The notes under the pieces were generated by a model, which had not been told where the DNA came from, ran no database searches, and saw only the letters and a list, made by a program, of their open reading frames with translations. Below, piece by piece: positions 9,144 through 18,970 of a stretch of 64,000 bases of DNA. The DNA is from Caryophanales bacterium (GTDB lineage Bacteria; Bacillota; Bacilli; Bacillales; Amphibacillaceae). A program made the translations under genes and the position numbers. The stretch's first letter is position 1. Every line of letters starts with the position of its first letter. The stretch is from positions 48,065-112,064 of the forward strand of contig JARIBO010000017.1 of NCBI GenBank assembly GCA_029257405.1. Reading direction: 5' to 3'.

Positions 9144-10457
9144 ATGAGTAATATAGGAAAAATATTACCTGTTGAAGGTTATAAAGTGATATTTTCAGGA
9201 ACATTACATGTCGATTATACAAAATCATTAACTCATCTTTATCAACCTTTAATTGGTATTAGTGCAATTGCCTTATATTATACATTAGTCCATGAAATTG
9301 AACTCCAAACACTAACAGATAAGCAAACACATCATACTTTAATGGGTGCATTAAACTTACCCTTAGATGAAATATATGAAGCAAGAATTAAACTAGAAGG
9401 CATAGGTTTATTAAAGACTTATAAACAAAAAAACGATTCAGATGTCGTTTACACATATGAATTAATTAGCCCTTTTACACCAAATGAATTTTTTAATGAT
9501 TTGATGCTTTCAGAATTATTATATAGGCATGTTGGAAAAACTAAGTACCTTTTACTTGAAAAAAATTATCTCAAAAAAGAAGATGTGAGTGAAGGTGAGC
9601 AATTAACAGTATCATTTACAGATGTGTTTCAAACATTTGAGCCTGCTACTAGTGAATTTAAACATATTAAAAGAGTGATTACCCCACCAAACATACCACT
9701 AGACACGATTGATTTTAGTTGGATTGAACAGGCATTAATAAAACAAATGATACCTGTTGAAAAAGTATTAACAAAGGAAAATAAATCACATATTACCCAA
9801 GTTATGCATTTATATGATCTTGATATAACTGAAGTTGAAAAATCTGTTCTCTGGGCACTGACAGATGAAAATGAATTAGATGTAGATGAATTCCAAGCAG
9901 CTTGCCACGATTTATTTAAAGTGAAACATAATGATGTTACTATTGAATTAACTAAAAAAGAACAAGTAATACCTCAAGTTGAAACAAGCAAACCAACAAC
10001 AAAAGAAGAAATGTTGATTAAGACATTAGAAACAATTTCACCAAAAGATTTGCTTGAAGATTTATCAAGAGGAAGTAACGCCTCAGAGTCAGATATGAAA
10101 TTAGTGCGAGATATTATGTTAAATCAGGGTTTACCAACTCCCGTGATGAATGTGTTAATTCATTACGTATTATTACAGTCAAACATGCAATTATCGCGCG
10201 CTTATTTAGAAAAGATAGCGAGTCACTGGTCGCGTGCTAACTTAAAAAATGCTAAAGAAGCAATGGAATTTGCTAAACAACAAAACAAACCATTTTATGA
10301 AAGAAAAGGTCAGCAAAAAAAATCTACAGAAGTTATTCCTGATTGGTTTAAAGACCGTGATAAAAAAGATTCCACCACTAATAAACAAGATACTAAAGAA
10401 GTGAGTGAAAAAGAACGAGCGGCATTACTTGAACGATTCAAGAAAACGCTAGAGTAA
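9144..10457 (+). CDS. dnaB: Replication initiation and membrane attachment protein DnaB (helicase co-loader)
   Basis: Bacillales-type DnaB, which with DnaD and DnaI loads the replicative helicase at oriC and at restart sites; it is not the helicase itself. The protein has 437 residues with no Walker motif. It contains the expected N-terminal winged-helix-like region (SLTHLYQPLIGISAIALYY) and a C-terminal DnaB/DnaD domain (about 300-400, with YxxxIAxxW-type motif YLEKIASHWSRANLKN). The charged tail ends DRDKKDSTTN...LLERFKKTLE. It sits immediately before dnaI. Confidence 0.93.
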   Translation: MSNIGKILPVEGYKVIFSGTLHVDYTKSLTHLYQPLIGISAIALYYTLVHEIELQTLTDKQTHHTLMGALNLPLDEIYEARIKLEGIGLLKTYKQKNDSDVVYTYELISPFTPNEFFNDLMLSELLYRHVGKTKYLLLEKNYLKKEDVSEGEQLTVSFTDVFQTFEPATSEFKHIKRVITPPNIPLDTIDFSWIEQALIKQMIPVEKVLTKENKSHITQVMHLYDLDITEVEKSVLWALTDENELDVDEFQAACHDLFKVKHNDVTIELTKKEQVIPQVETSKPTTKEEMLIKTLETISPKDLLEDLSRGSNASESDMKLVRDIMLNQGLPTPVMNVLIHYVLLQSNMQLSRAYLEKIASHWSRANLKNAKEAMEFAKQQNKPFYERKGQQKKSTEVIPDWFKDRDKKDSTTNKQDTKEVSEKERAALLERFKKTLE

Positions 10458-10472
10458 AGGAGATGAGTGAAG

Positions 10473-11408
10473 ATGAAACCAATTAAAACATCATTAAATA
10501 AATGGATGAAAGAAAACGAAGACTTTAACTCACGTCATGTGAAATTAAAAAATGAAGTTTTAAATCATCCAAAAATAGCTCAGTTTTTAAAAGCTCATCC
10601 TGAAATTACGGATAAAGAAATAGATAAACGATTAAATAAATTGTATGAATTTACTACCCAATCCGTTCAATGTGAAAAATGTGCGTCGTTTAATAATTGT
10701 AAAAATATATTGCAAGGATATTCACCTATTTTAAGATTTGAAAACGAAGAAATACATGTTGCCTATGAAAAATGCAAAAATCGAATTAAACACGAAAGTA
10801 TGCAACAAGAACAGAAATTAATTCAGAGCCTTTATATGCCAAAAGAAATTATGAATGCTTCGATAGCAGATTTACATAAAACAGATAATCGAAGGCTAGA
10901 AGCAATATTAGCTACAGAGGCATTTTTAGATAAAGCAAAAAAATCACTACCTAAAAAAGGATTCTTTTTTAGTGGACCATTTGGAGTTGGAAAAACATAT
11001 TTATTAGGTGCTATTGCCAATACACTTCAAGAATTAAATATCTCTTCGACACTTATTTATATGCCTGAATTTGTCCGTGAAATTAGAGAAGCGATTAAAG
11101 ATGATTCAGTCGAAGAAAAAGTTGAAGTCTTTAAACATGCTGATGTTCTCATGTTAGATGATATTGGTGCTGAGACTCAGTCTGCTTGGTTTAGAGATGA
11201 AATATTAGGGTCAATCTTACAATATCGAATGATGGAACAATTGCCTGTTTTCTTTACTTCAAATTATACAATGAAACAATTAGAAGAACGTTTAGCAGAA
11301 ACAACACGTGGTGGCATTGAAAAAGTAAAAGCTGGAAGAATTATGGAACGAATCAAACAAGTGAGTACAGAAGTGTCAATGTCAGGTGAAAATTATCGTA
11401 ATAAATAA
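10473..11408 (+). CDS. dnaI: Primosomal protein DnaI (helicase loader ATPase)
   Basis: AAA+ helicase loader that delivers the DnaC-type helicase. The N-terminal domain has a Cys/His cluster (CEKCASFNNCKN ... YEKC) matching the zinc-binding helicase-interaction module. The AAA+ domain shows Walker A GPFGVGKTYL, Walker B VLMLDDIGAE and sensor-1 FFTSNYT. The ORF track begins at a GTG six bases earlier, but AAAGGAG is spaced ten bases from this ATG and only four from the GTG, so the ATG is preferred (311 residues). Confidence 0.95.
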   Translation: MKPIKTSLNKWMKENEDFNSRHVKLKNEVLNHPKIAQFLKAHPEITDKEIDKRLNKLYEFTTQSVQCEKCASFNNCKNILQGYSPILRFENEEIHVAYEKCKNRIKHESMQQEQKLIQSLYMPKEIMNASIADLHKTDNRRLEAILATEAFLDKAKKSLPKKGFFFSGPFGVGKTYLLGAIANTLQELNISSTLIYMPEFVREIREAIKDDSVEEKVEVFKHADVLMLDDIGAETQSAWFRDEILGSILQYRMMEQLPVFFTSNYTMKQLEERLAETTRGGIEKVKAGRIMERIKQVSTEVSMSGENYRNK

Positions 11409-11413
11409 ATTAA

Positions 11414-11441
11414 TTGATTTTTAAATAAATATTGCTATACT
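11414..11441 (+). promoter_or_regulatory. Putative sigma-A promoter for thrS
   Basis: TTGATT and TATACT are separated by 16 bases, directly after dnaI and just upstream of the T-box leader. Confidence 0.55.
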
Positions 11442-11469
11442 TTAAATAGAAGAAGTTATCAATTAAATA

Positions 11470-11716
11470 ATTAAGTTGAGATAAGGACAAAATTATTCAT
11501 AACCTTTTATCCAGGAAAAAGAGTCTAGACTGAGAACTCTTATATAAAAGGCGAATAATTACCACCTTTGAACTCTATTATTGAAACTAAGTAAATAATA
11601 GCGAGTGCCTTACGATACCAAGGTCTAATTTAAGCTAATTAATTTTAGAAATTAGGGTGGAACCACGTGTATAACACTCGTCCCTTGCGATTGCAGGACA
11701 TGAGTGTTTTTTGTTT
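11470..11716 (+). promoter_or_regulatory. T-box leader, threonyl type
   Basis: tRNA-sensing transcription attenuator. The conserved T-box sequence ATTAGGGTGGAACCACG is followed by a terminator hairpin (AACACTCGTCCC...GACATGAGTGTTTTTT). Stem I brackets the segment GAATAATTACCACC, where ACC (Thr codon) is the likely specifier. Uncharged tRNA-Thr would stabilise the antiterminator and allow thrS transcription. Confidence 0.92.
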
Positions 11717-11740
11717 TTAAAAAGTAAAGGGGTAATAATA

Positions 11741-13681
11741 ATGATTAAAATGACATTTCCAGATGATAGCGTAAAAGAATTTCCTAATGGAACAACGGGT
11801 GAAGAAATTGCTCAATCAATTTCTCCAGGTTTAAGAAGACAAGCTTTAGGTATAAAATTAAATGATGAACTATATGATTTAACACGTCCAATTGAAGAAG
11901 ACGGCACAATATCGATTATTACGTATCGTGATAAAGAAGGCATTGAAATTATGCGTCATTCAACTGCACATACAATGGCTCAAGCGATTAAACGTTTATA
12001 CAAAGATGTTAATTTTGGTGTTGGTCCAACAATTGAAGAAGGATTTTACTATGATATTGATATGGAAAAATCACTTACGCCAGAAGATCTTGTTGATATA
12101 GAACGTGAAATGAAGCGAATTGTGGATGCAAATTTAAATATTGAAAGAATTGAAGTATCACGTGATGAAGCAATTAAAATGTTTGAAGAAATCGGTGATG
12201 ATTTAAAAATTGAATTAATCGCCGATATTCCAGCAGATGAGCAAGTGACTGTTTATAAGCAAGGAGAATTTTTTGATCTTTGTCGTGGTGTACATGTGCC
12301 ATCAACAAGTAAAATAAAAGTATTCAAGTTGCTTAATATTTCAGGTGCTTATTGGCGCGGGGATAGTGACAATAAACAGTTGCAGAGAATTTACGGTACA
12401 GTTTTTGAAAAGCAAGGAGAACTTGACGATTACTTGCAGTTACTTGAAGAAAGAAAAGAACGTGATCACCGTAAGTTAGGTAAAGAATTAGAAATATTTA
12501 CTATCTCTCAAAAAGTTGGTCAAGGTCTTCCAATGTGGTTACCTAAAGGCTCGACAATTCGCCGTATCGTGGAACGTTATATTGTCGATTTAGAAGAAAA
12601 GCTAGGCTATGATCATGTGTATACACCTGTTTTAGGAAGTACAGAATTATATAAAACGAGTGGACATTTAGAACATTATGAAGAAGATATGTTCCCAAGA
12701 ATGAAAATGGATAATGAAGAGTTAATTCTTCGTCCGATGAACTGTCCGCATCATATGATGATTTATAAAAATAATTTATACAGTTATCGTAATTTACCAG
12801 TTAGAATTGCAGAACTTGGCATGATGCACCGCTATGAAATGAGTGGGGCTCTTGCAGGACTTCAACGTGTTCGAGCAATGACTTTAAATGACGCGCATAT
12901 ATTTGCAAGACCAAATCAATTAAAAGAAGAGTTTATCCGAGTCGTTGAACTTATTAGAGAGGTCTATAATGACTTTGGAATTGAGGATTTCTATTTCAGA
13001 CTGTCTTATCGTGATCCAGAGGATAAAGAAAAATATATTGACAATGATGAGATGTGGGACATGGCTGAGGCAATGTTAAAAGAAACATTAGATGAAATGG
13101 GACTAGAGTATGTGGAAGCAATAGGTGAAGCAGCGTTTTATGGTCCTAAATTAGATGTTCAAGTAAAAACAGCATTAGGTCATGATGAAACTCTCTCTAC
13201 TGTTCAACTCGATTATGAAGCTGCAGAGCGTTTTGACTTAACATATATAGGAGAAGACGGAAAGAATCATCGTCCAGTCATTATTCACCGCGGAGTAGTT
13301 GGAACAATGGAACGTTTTGTAGCATTCTTAATTGAAGAGTATAAAGGGGCATTCCCAGTTTGGTTAGCACCAGTCCAAGCACAAATTATCCCAGTATCTT
13401 TAGATGCACACGGTGATGAAGCAGAAAAACTAGCTGATACATTAAGACGAGCAGGAATTAGAGTAGAAATTGATAAACGTGAAGAAAAGATTGGTTATAA
13501 AATTCGTGAAGCTCAAACAAAAAAAATACCATTCGCACTTGTAATAGGCGATAAAGAAATTGAAAGTAATTCAGTTAATATTCGTCGTTACGGTGAAAAA
13601 GAAACAGAGACAATGACAATCGATGCTTTCTTAACTTTAATTAATGAAGAAGTAGCTAACAAAACAATTCATCACAGATAG
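11741..13681 (+). CDS. thrS: Threonyl-tRNA synthetase
   Basis: Class II aminoacyl-tRNA synthetase charging tRNA-Thr. Domains in order: TGS (about 1-62), editing domain with [15 protein letters not shown] and the later CRGVHVPST zinc/editing motif, catalytic core with motif 1 region, [16 protein letters not shown] (zinc Cys and His), motif 2 [26 protein letters not shown], motif 3 [17 protein letters not shown], and C-terminal anticodon-binding domain. The ORF track adds ten residues, but AAAGGGG lies just before the ATG at 11741, giving 646 residues, the expected length. Controlled by the upstream T-box. Confidence 0.97.
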   Translation: MIKMTFPDDSVKEFPNGTTGEEIAQSISPGLRRQALGIKLNDELYDLTRPIEEDGTISIITYRDKEGIEIMRHSTAHTMAQAIKRLYKDVNFGVGPTIEEGFYYDIDMEKSLTPEDLVDIEREMKRIVDANLNIERIEVSRDEAIKMFEEIGDDLKIELIADIPADEQVTVYKQGEFFDLCRGVHVPSTSKIKVFKLLNISGAYWRGDSDNKQLQRIYGTVFEKQGELDDYLQLLEERKERDHRKLGKELEIFTISQKVGQGLPMWLPKGSTIRRIVERYIVDLEEKLGYDHVYTPVLGSTELYKTSGHLEHYEEDMFPRMKMDNEELILRPMNCPHHMMIYKNNLYSYRNLPVRIAELGMMHRYEMSGALAGLQRVRAMTLNDAHIFARPNQLKEEFIRVVELIREVYNDFGIEDFYFRLSYRDPEDKEKYIDNDEMWDMAEAMLKETLDEMGLEYVEAIGEAAFYGPKLDVQVKTALGHDETLSTVQLDYEAAERFDLTYIGEDGKNHRPVIIHRGVVGTMERFVAFLIEEYKGAFPVWLAPVQAQIIPVSLDAHGDEAEKLADTLRRAGIRVEIDKREEKIGYKIREAQTKKIPFALVIGDKEIESNSVNIRRYGEKETETMTIDAFLTLINEEVANKTIHHR

Positions 13682-13683
13682 AT

Positions 13684-13712
13684 TTGACATATAAAGTTTA
13701 ATATGTTATTCT
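13684..13712 (+). promoter_or_regulatory. Sigma-A promoter for infC-rpmI-rplT
   Basis: A perfect TTGACA, 17-base spacer and TATTCT immediately follow thrS and precede the L20-type leader. Confidence 0.7.
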
Positions 13713-13749
13713 TTATAGGTTGAGTAAAGTAATTCAATATGATCTAATA

Positions 13750-13866
13750 GACAAGTAGGAGCACCCGCTTCTCACCTGACTGACACAAAATTTGTCGTTG
13801 GCTGGTTAAATTGTAAATTCTAATTATGAGAATACATGTGGGTGCATTTATGCGCCCACTTTTTAT
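13750..13866 (+). promoter_or_regulatory. L20-type autoregulatory leader of the infC operon
   Basis: The leader contains AGGAGCACCCGCTTCTCACCTGACTGAC...GTCGTTGGCTGG and ends in the terminator GTGGGTGCATTTATGCGCCCACTTTTT. Position and arrangement fit the Firmicutes L20 leader, in which ribosomal protein L20 binds the mRNA and causes premature termination. The upstream GCACCC can alternatively pair with the GGGTGC of the terminator, forming an antiterminator. Confidence 0.8.
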
Positions 13867-13923
13867 TATGTAATTTTCGAAACTTGTCATGTAAAGATCA
13901 AAAAATTTCGGAGGTGGCTCAAT

Positions 13924-14442
13924 ATTAGCAAAGATATGAACGTTAATGAAAAAATTCGTGCACGTGAAGTCCGTTTAATTGACTCAAATGGTGATCAACT
14001 CGGTGTGAAAACAAAAAAAGAAGCACTAGAGATTGCCGAAACACGTAATTTAGATTTAGTTTTAGTCGCACCAGGTGCAAAACCACCTGTATGTCGTATT
14101 ATGGACTATGGTAAATTCCGTTATGAGCAACAGAAAAAAGACCAGGAAGCACGCAGAAAGCAACGAAAAATTAGCGTTAAAGAAGTTCGTTTTTCACCAG
14201 GAATTGGTGACCATGACTTTGATACAAAACTAAGAAATGCTAGACGCTTTTTAGAAAATGGCGATAAAGTAAAAGCCGCAATTCGTTTCCGTGGAAGAGC
14301 AATCACTCATAAAGATTTAGGTCGTGAAGTGTTAGAGCGATTCGCGGAAGAAGTAAAAGATATAGCAGTAGTTGAATCAAGACCTAAAATGGAAGGTCGT
14401 CATATGTTTATGATGGTCGGTCCAATTAGCGAAAAACAATAA
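13924..14442 (+). CDS. infC: Translation initiation factor IF-3
   Basis: Binds the 30S subunit and monitors start-codon fidelity. The ORF track starts at ATG 13936, but GGAGGTGG sits nine bases before an in-frame ATT at 13924, giving (M)[19 protein letters not shown], which matches the Bacillus IF-3 N-terminus. Initiation at AUU is the classic autoregulatory feature of infC. N-terminal domain about 1-80, C-terminal domain 85-172 with [13 protein letters not shown] and [12 protein letters not shown]. 172 residues is normal. It is followed by rpmI and rplT. Confidence 0.93.
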   Translation: MSKDMNVNEKIRAREVRLIDSNGDQLGVKTKKEALEIAETRNLDLVLVAPGAKPPVCRIMDYGKFRYEQQKKDQEARRKQRKISVKEVRFSPGIGDHDFDTKLRNARRFLENGDKVKAAIRFRGRAITHKDLGREVLERFAEEVKDIAVVESRPKMEGRHMFMMVGPISEKQ

Positions 14443-14476
14443 ACTAAGTAGTTTCTAAGTAAGGGAGGCTTTTACA

Positions 14477-14671
14477 ATGGGAAAAATGAAGACACATAAA
14501 GGATCACAAAAGCGTTTCAAAAGAACAGCATCTGGTAAACTAAAGAGATCACACGCTTATACAAGTCATTTATTTGCTAATAAATCACAAAAACAAAAGC
14601 GTAAACTTCGTAAATCAGGCATGGTTTCTAAAGGTGACCAAAGACGTATTGACGCAATGTTACCTAGATAA
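14477..14671 (+). CDS. rpmI: 50S ribosomal protein L35
   Basis: Small, strongly basic 50S subunit protein of 64 residues ([24 protein letters not shown]...), typical L35 in length and sequence. It has a strong ribosome site (AGGGAGG) and lies between infC and rplT. Confidence 0.97.
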   Translation: MGKMKTHKGSQKRFKRTASGKLKRSHAYTSHLFANKSQKQKRKLRKSGMVSKGDQRRIDAMLPR

Positions 14672-14725
14672 TTCGTTACACATAAAATATAAAGAAATAT
14701 AAAGAAACATTAGGAGGTTATTATA

Positions 14726-15082
14726 ATGCCACGAGTAAAAGGTGGAACAGTTACACGTAAGCGCCGTAAACGTGTATTAAAATTAGCAAAAGGGTATTAT
14801 GGTTCGAAACATACATTATTTAAAACAGCAAAACAACAGGTTATGAAATCAGGTAACTATGCTTACCGTGACCGTCGTCAGAAAAAACGTGATTTCCGTA
14901 GATTATGGATTACGCGTATTAGTGCAGCAGCACGTCTAAACGATATTTCATACAGTAAGTTAATGCACGGTTTAAAAGTAGCAAATGTTGATATTAATCG
15001 TAAAATGCTTGCAGATCTTGCAATTCATGATGAACAAGCATTTACACAATTAGTTGATCAAGCAAAAACTGCTTTAAACTAA
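14726..15082 (+). CDS. rplT: 50S ribosomal protein L20
   Basis: Early-binding 23S rRNA assembly protein of 118 residues, starting [39 protein letters not shown], the L20 hallmark. AGGAGG precedes the ATG. In Bacillales L20 also represses this operon by binding the infC leader, and that leader is present upstream. Confidence 0.97.
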   Translation: MPRVKGGTVTRKRRKRVLKLAKGYYGSKHTLFKTAKQQVMKSGNYAYRDRRQKKRDFRRLWITRISAAARLNDISYSKLMHGLKVANVDINRKMLADLAIHDEQAFTQLVDQAKTALN

Positions 15083-15095
15083 ATATATATGATAA

Positions 15096-15128
15096 GACTA
15101 AATCGTTTACTTAGATTTAGTCTTTTTT
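15096..15128 (+). terminator. Terminator after rplT
   Basis: A perfect stem GACTAAATC/GATTTAGTC is followed by TTTTTT. Confidence 0.9.
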
Positions 15129-15202
15129 CATTAATAAATAGAATTTCTAAATTACCAAACATACCCATGTGTGATAGAATTAATTAAAAGCGAGGTAGAA
15201 AA

Positions 15203-15688
15203 ATGAACTGGAAATTATTGTTTGAAAAACAAGTAAAACTTGATGAATACATAAGTCGCAACCATAATTTAAATGAATCAGATTTATTTGAGCAAAAAAT
15301 ACTAGCTCTTCTTGTTGAATTAGGAGAACTAGCTAATGAGACACGTTGTTTTAAATTTTGGAGTACAAAAAAACGAAATAATGATAAGATTATTATTGAA
15401 GAGTACGTTGATAATATTCATTTTCTGTTATCTCTCGGTTTAAATAAAGGTCTTGAATTTTCTGAGATTGATTATGCTAAATCTAATCACGATGAAACAA
15501 CTCAATTTAATCTAATCTTTCAGTATGTCACTATATTTAAACAAGCACCAACAAGAGCTAATTATTTAACGCTTTTTGAAGCATACCTCCAATTGGCAGA
15601 TATTTTAGGTTTTTCAGACGAAGCGATAATGCAAGCTTATGATGAAAAGAATGAAGTTAATTTTGAAAGACAAGACGCAGGATATTAA
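15203..15688 (+). CDS. Dimeric (all-alpha, MazG-like) dUTPase
   Basis: Probable dUTP diphosphatase that keeps uracil out of DNA and supplies dUMP. The helical metal-binding signatures are visible: ELGELANETRCFKFW (paired Glu ligands) and EEYVDNIHFLLSLGL (E-x-x-D type). Length of 161 residues fits the dUTPase-2 family found in staphylococci, their phages and Bacillus. AGCGAGG lies before the ATG. It begins a unit running into the M42 peptidase and the rRNA methyltransferase. Confidence 0.87.
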   Translation: MNWKLLFEKQVKLDEYISRNHNLNESDLFEQKILALLVELGELANETRCFKFWSTKKRNNDKIIIEEYVDNIHFLLSLGLNKGLEFSEIDYAKSNHDETTQFNLIFQYVTIFKQAPTRANYLTLFEAYLQLADILGFSDEAIMQAYDEKNEVNFERQDAGY

Positions 15689-15706
15689 TTTAAGGAGGAA
15701 TTATTA

Positions 15707-16792
15707 ATGACAAAATTAGATGAAACGTTAACCATGTTAAAAGATTTAACTGATGCAAAAGGTGTTGCAGGACATGAAAAAGAAGTGCGTGATGTGATGG
15801 AAAAATATATTACACCATACGCTGATGAGGTTTACACAGATAATTTAGGGAGTTTAATTGCTAGTAAAGTAGGAAAATCAGACGGCCCTAAAGTAATGGT
15901 TGCAGGACATTTAGATGAAGTAGGTTTTATGGTAACGCGTATTGATGCAAAAGGATTTATTTATTTCCAGACCATTGGTGGTTGGTGGAGCCAGGTAATG
16001 CTTGCACAACGTGTGACAATTATGTCAAATGACGGTGATGTTACAGGAATTATTGGTTCTAAACCACCTCATATCTTATCACCTGAAGCACGTAAAAAGC
16101 CGGTTGATATTAAAGAAATGTTTATTGATATTGGTGCAACTAGTAAAGAAGAGGCTGAAGGATTTGGCGTGAAGCCAGGCGATTCAGTTGTACCTTATTT
16201 TGAATTTACGCAAATGAAAAATGAAAAAATGTTACTAGCAAAAGCGTTTGATAACCGAATTGGTTGTGCAATTGCAATTGATGTTTTAAAAGGACTAAAA
16301 GACTCAGAACATCCGAATACTGTTTATGGAGTAGGAACTGTTCAAGAAGAAGTTGGTTTAAGAGGTGCGCGTACTTCAACACATATGATCGAACCAGATA
16401 TAGGTTTTGCAGTTGATGTTGGGATTGCTGGTGACACACCAGGAATATCTGATAACGAAGCAGATAGTAAACTAGGTGACGGACCACAAATTATTCTTTA
16501 TGATGCATCAATGGTATCACATAAAGGTTTACGTGACCTTGTTGTTAAAACAGCAGAAGAAAATGACATTCCCTTCCAATATTCAACAATGGCTGGCGGT
16601 GGTACAGATTCAGGAGCAATTCATTTAACTCACGATGGTGTACCAGCATTATCAATTACAATTGCAACGCGTTATATTCATTCGAATGCTGCAATGTTAC
16701 ACCGCGATGATTTTGAAAATGCTGTTAAATTAATTGTTGAAGTGATTAAAAACTTTGATAATGATCAATTAGAAAAAATACGTAAAGCATAA
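15707..16792 (+). CDS. M42 family metallopeptidase (glutamyl aminopeptidase/endoglucanase-like)
   Basis: Cytosolic two-metal aminopeptidase related to YsdC/FrvX/PepA. Metal and catalytic residues appear as [40 protein letters not shown] (general-base Glu and metal Glu), [12 protein letters not shown] and the late His in [11 protein letters not shown]. 361 residues is the family length. AAGGAGG precedes the ATG. As in B. subtilis (ysdC before ysgA and pheST) it lies upstream of an rRNA methyltransferase and pheST. Confidence 0.9.
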   Translation: MTKLDETLTMLKDLTDAKGVAGHEKEVRDVMEKYITPYADEVYTDNLGSLIASKVGKSDGPKVMVAGHLDEVGFMVTRIDAKGFIYFQTIGGWWSQVMLAQRVTIMSNDGDVTGIIGSKPPHILSPEARKKPVDIKEMFIDIGATSKEEAEGFGVKPGDSVVPYFEFTQMKNEKMLLAKAFDNRIGCAIAIDVLKGLKDSEHPNTVYGVGTVQEEVGLRGARTSTHMIEPDIGFAVDVGIAGDTPGISDNEADSKLGDGPQIILYDASMVSHKGLRDLVVKTAEENDIPFQYSTMAGGGTDSGAIHLTHDGVPALSITIATRYIHSNAAMLHRDDFENAVKLIVEVIKNFDNDQLEKIRKA

Positions 16793-16800
16793 GGTGAGAT

Positions 16801-17550
16801 ATGATTACTTCAGTACAAAATTCAGTGATTAAAGAAATAAAAAAACTTCACCAAAAGAAATTTCGTGAACAAACAGCTCAATTTTTAGTTGAAGGCCATC
16901 ATTTAGTAAATGAAGCTCATCTGAGTGAATTTATAATTGATAAACTAATTATCCGAGAAGACACTGATCTACCCGGTTGGGTGGAAAAGCATAATGTACT
17001 TTATGTAACCGATGAAGTGTTCGAGGTAATTACGCAGACAGAAACACCTCAAGGGATTGCAGCTGTTGTAAATAAACATAAATTTACAAATAAAAATAAA
17101 GGACATGTTCTTTTACTTGATGCCATCCAGGATCCTGGTAACCTCGGCACCATTATTAGAACTGCAGAAGCAGCTGGATTTACTAAGGTTGTTTTAGGTA
17201 AAGGAACAGTGGATCCTTACAATGATAAAGTATTAAGAGCAACTCAAGGATCGATTTTTTATCTGCCGATTATTCAAGCCGATTTAACTGAAGAAATCAG
17301 TAAATTAAAAGACAATGATTATGAAATTTGGGCAGCAACTTTAGAAGAATCTACTGTTTATCATAAAGAAGAAGTAACTTCTTTTGTTGGATTAATTATC
17401 GGTAATGAAGGGGCAGGTATTGCGCCTGAATTTATTGAAAAAGCAGACAAAAATATTAAAATCCCAATTTATGGTCGAACAGAATCACTTAATGCAGGTA
17501 TTGCTTCAGGCGTTTTAATGTATTATTTACAGACTTCATTTGCAAGATAA
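16801..17550 (+). CDS. SpoU/TrmH-family 23S rRNA methyltransferase (YsgA-like)
   Basis: Probable S-adenosylmethionine-dependent rRNA 2'-O-methyltransferase. An N-terminal substrate-binding domain (about 1-90; VEGHHLVNEA) precedes the knotted SPOUT domain with motif 1 LDAIQDPGNLGTIIRTAEAAGF, motif 2 GLIIGNEGAGI and motif 3 KIPIYGRTESLNAGIASGVLMY. 249 residues is typical. It starts eight bases after the M42 peptidase stop, implying co-transcription. The target nucleotide cannot be told from sequence alone. Confidence 0.9.
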   Translation: MITSVQNSVIKEIKKLHQKKFREQTAQFLVEGHHLVNEAHLSEFIIDKLIIREDTDLPGWVEKHNVLYVTDEVFEVITQTETPQGIAAVVNKHKFTNKNKGHVLLLDAIQDPGNLGTIIRTAEAAGFTKVVLGKGTVDPYNDKVLRATQGSIFYLPIIQADLTEEISKLKDNDYEIWAATLEESTVYHKEEVTSFVGLIIGNEGAGIAPEFIEKADKNIKIPIYGRTESLNAGIASGVLMYYLQTSFAR

Positions 17551-17579
17551 GAAAAATATGCTTATAATAGTAATAGTTG

Positions 17580-17882
17580 AATAATAAACGATGACAAGAG
17601 CCAAGTAATTAATTCCATTTGTAACAGGAAGGAATCTATGACTGAGAAGATTCTAACAAATCTAATTACCCTTCACTCTTAGAGTAGTTATGAGGACCTT
17701 TAGAATTTTGTTAAACATTCAAAATTCATTTAGAATTTTGTTAAACATTCAAAATTCTTTAGTAAACATAACCGGAAGCTAATCCGTTACACACACTTTG
17801 AGTTGGACGCGATTTTTGCGTCAACAAGGGTGGTACCGCGAATCTAAGCCTCGTCCCTTTTACAGGGATAAGGCTTTTTTAT
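17580..17882 (+). promoter_or_regulatory. T-box leader, phenylalanyl type, with duplicated hairpin
   Basis: Leader of pheST, filling the 371-base gap before pheS. Stem I starts near GATGACAAGAGCCAAGTAATTA and pairs back around TAATTACCCTTCACTC, where TTC (Phe codon) is the likely specifier. The T-box AAGGGTGGTACCGCG is followed by a terminator (AAGCCTCGTCCCTTTT...AGGGATAAGGCTTTTTT). Between stem I and the T-box lies an unusual tandem duplication, listed separately. Confidence 0.92.
17699..17757 (+). repeat. Two tandem 30-base hairpin repeats inside the pheS T-box leader
   Basis: TTTAGAATTTTGTTAAACATTCAAAATTC occurs twice with a period of exactly 30 bases and no mismatch over the core. Each copy is itself a hairpin (GAATTTTG/CAAAATTC). 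The position corresponds to the stem II/III linker region of T-boxes. Confidence 0.95.
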
Positions 17883-17921
17883 TTTGTCTAAAATAAGTAA
17901 TTACCTTAGGAGGTAAACAAT

Positions 17922-18956
17922 ATGCAAGAACAATTAAAATCATTAAAAAGTGAAGCAATTGAAAAAATTAAGGCAACTGATTCATTAGATGACTTACAAG
18001 CTATTCAAGTTGAATATATTGGTCGAAAAGGATCAATTACAACTGTTTTACGTGGAATGGGTAAATTATCTGCAGAAGAAAGACCGGTTGTTGGTCAGCT
18101 TGCAAACGAAGTAAGACAAGCGATTCAAGAAGCATTAGGAACTAAAAAAGAAACATTAGAAAAAATTGAACTTGATAAGCAATTAGCAGAAGAAACAATA
18201 GACGTGACGTTACCAGGTCGTAAAATTTCAGTAGGTCAGCCACATATTTTAACGTCAGTAATTGAAGAAATTGAAGATTTATTTATTGGTTTAGGTTATG
18301 AAATTAAAGAAGGTCCAGAAGTAGAAACAGATTATTACAATTTTGAAGCATTAAACTTACCAAAAGGGCATCCAGCTCGTGAAATGCAAGATTCATTTTA
18401 TATTACAAACGAACTGCTCTTAAGAACACATACATCACCCGTACAAGCAAGAACAATGCGCGCATTAAATGGTAACGAACCAATACGAATGATTTGTCCT
18501 GGAAAAGTGTATCGTCGTGATAGTGATGATGCAACACATTCTCATCAATTCACACAAATAGAAGGGCTTTACGTTGATAAACACGTTCGTATGAGTGATT
18601 TAAAAGGAACACTTGATGTATTTGCAAAGAAAATGTTTGGAGAAGATAGAGAGATACGTTTGCGTCCAAGCTTTTTCCCGTTCACTGAGCCATCAGCAGA
18701 AATGGACATATCATGTAAATCTTGTGATGGAAAAGGTTGTTCAGTCTGTAAAAATTCTGGTTGGATTGAAATACTTGGTAGTGGAATGATTCATCCGCGC
18801 GTTCTTGAAATGGCAGGTTATGATCCTTCGGTATATAGTGGATTTGCTTTTGGAATGGGACCAGATAGAATCGCCATGTTAAAATATGGCATTGACGATA
18901 TTCGTCGTTTTTATGCAAATGATGTTCGCTTTTTAAAACAGTTTAATAAAGCTTAA
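17922..18956 (+). CDS. pheS: Phenylalanyl-tRNA synthetase alpha subunit
   Basis: Catalytic subunit of the alpha2-beta2 class II synthetase. An N-terminal coiled coil (about 1-85) precedes the catalytic core with [25 protein letters not shown] (motif 2 neighbourhood), [14 protein letters not shown], and motif 3 [22 protein letters not shown]. The [17 protein letters not shown] cysteine cluster is seen in many bacterial PheS. 344 residues is normal. AGGAGG precedes the ATG, and pheT follows 14 bases after the stop. Confidence 0.97.
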   Translation: MQEQLKSLKSEAIEKIKATDSLDDLQAIQVEYIGRKGSITTVLRGMGKLSAEERPVVGQLANEVRQAIQEALGTKKETLEKIELDKQLAEETIDVTLPGRKISVGQPHILTSVIEEIEDLFIGLGYEIKEGPEVETDYYNFEALNLPKGHPAREMQDSFYITNELLLRTHTSPVQARTMRALNGNEPIRMICPGKVYRRDSDDATHSHQFTQIEGLYVDKHVRMSDLKGTLDVFAKKMFGEDREIRLRPSFFPFTEPSAEMDISCKSCDGKGCSVCKNSGWIEILGSGMIHPRVLEMAGYDPSVYSGFAFGMGPDRIAMLKYGIDDIRRFYANDVRFLKQFNKA

Positions 18957-18970
18957 GAGGAGGCTAAAAA

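Noticed and set aside
17699-17757. Tandem repeat considered as insertion sequence ends or an integration site
   Set aside because: No transposase, no target duplication beyond the repeat, and the unit is embedded in a T-box leader.
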